The notes under the pieces are model-generated. The model did no database searches and had not been told where the DNA came from. It saw only the letters and a list, made by a program, of their open reading frames with translations. Made by a program: the position numbers and the translations under genes. 6,988 bases of DNA from CAYWTX01 sp964461295 (GTDB lineage: Bacteria > Planctomycetota > Phycisphaerae > SM23-33). Position 1 is the first letter of the stretch, and every line of letters starts with the position of its first letter. The DNA is taken from NCBI GenBank assembly GCA_964461295.1, contig CAYWTX010000595.1:1-6988 (forward strand), in the 5' to 3' direction. This document shows, one piece after another, positions 5,061 through 6,988 of the stretch.

Positions 5061-6988
5061 ATGACTGCTTTGCCGCCAGACACTGTGCCGGACGCGATCA
5101 CCCGCAAGCTGCGGGCGCTGGTGCTGCGCTGGCGGCTGATGGTCTGCCTGCGCGGGCTGCTGGTTACCGCCGCCGTCGCCACCGTCGCCTTGCTGTGCGT
5201 CATGGCCGTCGATCGCTGGGTGGTCATCTTCTCGAGCCCGGTGCGCTGGCTGCTGGCCGGCGGGGCCTTGGGCGTGACGGCCGCGACGGCGGGGTGGTGG
5301 CTGCTTCGCCCGCTGGCCCACTCGCTGACGCTGACGGCCGTGGCGCGGGCCCTGGAGGTGCGCCACCCGGAACTACAGGAACGGATCAGTTCGACGCTGG
5401 AACTGCTGGGCAGCCACGACCGTCCCGAGATGCGGGGTTCGGAGGTCCTCATCGCCGCCTTGGCGGGGCAGGCGCTTCTCGACGCCCGCTCGGTCCGTCC
5501 CGGTCGCGAGTTCCGGCTGCGGGCGGCCTGGCCGTACCTGGCCGCCGCGGGCGGCGTGCTGGCCGTGCTGGCGGCGCTGGCGGCGGCCTGGCCGGCACAG
5601 ACCGGCTTGCTGTTGCGGCGGGCGCTGTTGGCGAACGTCAGCCGCGTCTCTCGCACCGCCCTGCGGATCACGGAGTTGTCGGCCCCCGGGCTCATCGAGT
5701 GGAACCGCGACGGCGTGGACCTGGTGATGCCCCGCGGCGCCTCTCTGCGGGTGGAGTTGGAGGTGGACGCCCCGGCCGTGCGGTACGCCGAACTGCGGAC
5801 CTCGCCGGTGGAGGGGGACGTCGAGCGGGCGACGGCGATGGCCTCGCTGGGCCAGCAGGGCGGGCGGCGGCGATTCTCGACGACGTGCGTGCCGGGCGCG
5901 GAGACCTTCCGCTTCCGCCTGCACGCCGGCGACGCCCTCACGCGCTACTACACGGTGAAGGTCGTGCCGCCGCCAGCCGTCGAGCAGATCGACGTCCGGT
6001 ACGACTTCCCCACGTATACGGGCATGGGCGACCGCGTCGATCGCCAGTGCGACGGCGCGGTGGTCGCGGTGGCCGGCACGGTTGCCGGCATTACGGTCCG
6101 CGCGAACAAGCCGCTGGCCGCCGCCGAACTGGTGCTGGACGGCAACGCCGTGCCGGCCGAGATGCTCCCGGACGTGGAAGGGCGGCCGTTGTGCGCGTTC
6201 ACGGTGAAGCTGGCCCGCGGGCTGAGCGGGCGATGGTCCCTGCGGCTGAGGGACGAGTACGGCTTCGCGAACGCCCCGGCCGAGTACCCCGTCAAGGCAT
6301 TGCTGGACGAGCACCCGCGGATCGACGTGGTGCGGCCGGCGTCGCGGCAACTCCAACTTCGCCCCGACGACTGCCTGCCGGTGACGTTCCGCCTTCGGGA
6401 CGATTTCGGCCTGACGGCGGGCGACGTGGTCGTCGAGGTGGACGGCCAGGAGCGCCCGACGATCGCGGCGGGGATCGACTCCAACGCGGCCTTGGCCGTC
6501 GAGGGCCGGCGAGCGAGGTCCTACAGCGGGACGGTGACGCTGGACCTGGCCAAGTTGGCGCCCAAGGGCGCCGCGGCGGTGAAGTTTCGCGTGCGAGCGG
6601 CCGACAATCTGCCCGACTCCATGGCCGGGCCGCAGCGGAGCGAGTCGGAGACGTACACGATCCAACTCGACGCGAAGGCGGCCAGTTTCGCCGAGCAGAT
6701 ACTGCTGGCCGAGGAGATTCGCGTCCGCGAGGCGTTGACGAAGGCGATCCAGGAGCTTCAGGAGGCCAAGCAGGACTCCGGGCCGTTGCGGCACGCCGTG
6801 CCGAAGGCCAAGACGATCACGCCGGCCATCGCCGAACGGCTGGACCGCATGTGCGGGCGGCTGGACGCGTCCATAGAGATGCTGCGGATACTGGCGACGG
6901 GGATTCCGGCGGGCTCATTCGCGGGGATGGCGAAGAAGGTATCCGCGGCCGCGGTGGACCACGTGGCCAAGGCGCTGGACCTGGCCGG
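5061..6988 (+). CDS. DUF4175-like large membrane protein (3' end missing)
   Basis: The frame is open from ATG 5061 to the right edge (642 codons). An in-frame TAG at 5049-5051 makes this ATG the first possible start; AGGG lies 7 nt before it. Hydrophobic segments at about 31-50, 62-82 and 157-177 are probable membrane helices. The loop between the second and third carries VARALEVRHPELQERISSTL (94-113), a segment I recall from planctomycete DUF4175-type proteins. Residues from about 190 to 540 are beta-rich and likely periplasmic, with a DFPTYTG motif (315-321) and the paired motifs RDEYGF (397-402) and RDDFGL (446-451), which mark repeated beta domains. From about 542 (SFAEQILLAEEIRVRE) the chain becomes helical, possibly a coiled coil. 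No enzyme motif is seen. Family members are usually unassigned in function. The family call rests on architecture and recalled motifs; membership in an aerotolerance-like gene cluster is inference from neighbourhood. Confidence 0.8.
   Translation, partial: MTALPPDTVPDAITRKLRALVLRWRLMVCLRGLLVTAAVATVALLCVMAVDRWVVIFSSPVRWLLAGGALGVTAATAGWWLLRPLAHSLTLTAVARALEVRHPELQERISSTLELLGSHDRPEMRGSEVLIAALAGQALLDARSVRPGREFRLRAAWPYLAAAGGVLAVLAALAAAWPAQTGLLLRRALLANVSRVSRTALRITELSAPGLIEWNRDGVDLVMPRGASLRVELEVDAPAVRYAELRTSPVEGDVERATAMASLGQQGGRRRFSTTCVPGAETFRFRLHAGDALTRYYTVKVVPPPAVEQIDVRYDFPTYTGMGDRVDRQCDGAVVAVAGTVAGITVRANKPLAAAELVLDGNAVPAEMLPDVEGRPLCAFTVKLARGLSGRWSLRLRDEYGFANAPAEYPVKALLDEHPRIDVVRPASRQLQLRPDDCLPVTFRLRDDFGLTAGDVVVEVDGQERPTIAAGIDSNAALAVEGRRARSYSGTVTLDLAKLAPKGAAAVKFRVRAADNLPDSMAGPQRSESETYTIQLDAKAASFAEQILLAEEIRVREALTKAIQELQEAKQDSGPLRHAVPKAKTITPAIAERLDRMCGRLDASIEMLRILATGIPAGSFAGMAKKVSAAAVDHVAKALDLA

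Noticed and set aside
4148..5941. 597-codon minus-strand open frame
   Set aside because: It lies antisense to the lipoprotein and DUF4175-like genes and across their gap, has a biased Arg/Ser/Pro composition and no domain, and conflicts with two well-supported genes.
5373..6794. 473-codon minus-strand open frame
   Set aside because: It is antisense to the DUF4175-like gene, Arg/Gly/His-rich and without a motif. The plus strand gives membrane helices and family-type motifs.

Overview
The window is GC-rich coding DNA with three real genes, two of them cut by the window edges. The gene types point to a planctomycete-like bacterium (Planctomycetota, possibly a Phycisphaerae-type lineage). These types are a very large secreted PQQ-type beta-propeller protein with a WxVLGP/jelly-roll module, a lipoprotein of the alpha-alpha toroid ('prenyltransferase/squalene oxidase repeat') family, and a DUF4175-like membrane protein. 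This placement rests on recalled family resemblance, not on a search.

Layout. Positions 1-3230 (minus strand) encode at least 1,076 residues of a secreted multidomain protein that starts with GTG at 3230 and runs off the left edge. Its frame has no stop codon. It faces a long stop-free frame on the plus strand that is only an antisense shadow. Positions 3231-3625 are a divergent intergenic region with two plausible plus-strand promoters, a near-perfect 14-bp dyad and the two ribosome binding sites. Positions 3626-4864 (plus) encode a 412-residue toroid lipoprotein. Positions 4865-5060 are a 196-nt gap with overlapping potential hairpins and a 13-bp direct repeat, but no clear intrinsic terminator. 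Positions 5061-6988 (plus) encode the first 642 residues of a DUF4175-like protein with three N-terminal membrane segments and a periplasmic beta-rich region, and the gene runs off the right edge.

How the genes may work together. The two plus-strand genes are co-oriented and may be cotranscribed. In planctomycetes I recall toroid-repeat proteins and DUF4175-type proteins lying near MoxR/DUF58/BatA-like 'aerotolerance' clusters, so the right-hand side may be the edge of such an envelope-associated cluster. This is inference, because none of those partner genes is inside the window. The divergent PQQ-type protein is also exported, so all three products act in or across the envelope. I see no mobile elements, CRISPR arrays, tRNA or rRNA genes, and no strong sign of a new defence or mobile system. 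The main points of interest are the unassigned roles of these three envelope proteins and the structured non-coding gaps.
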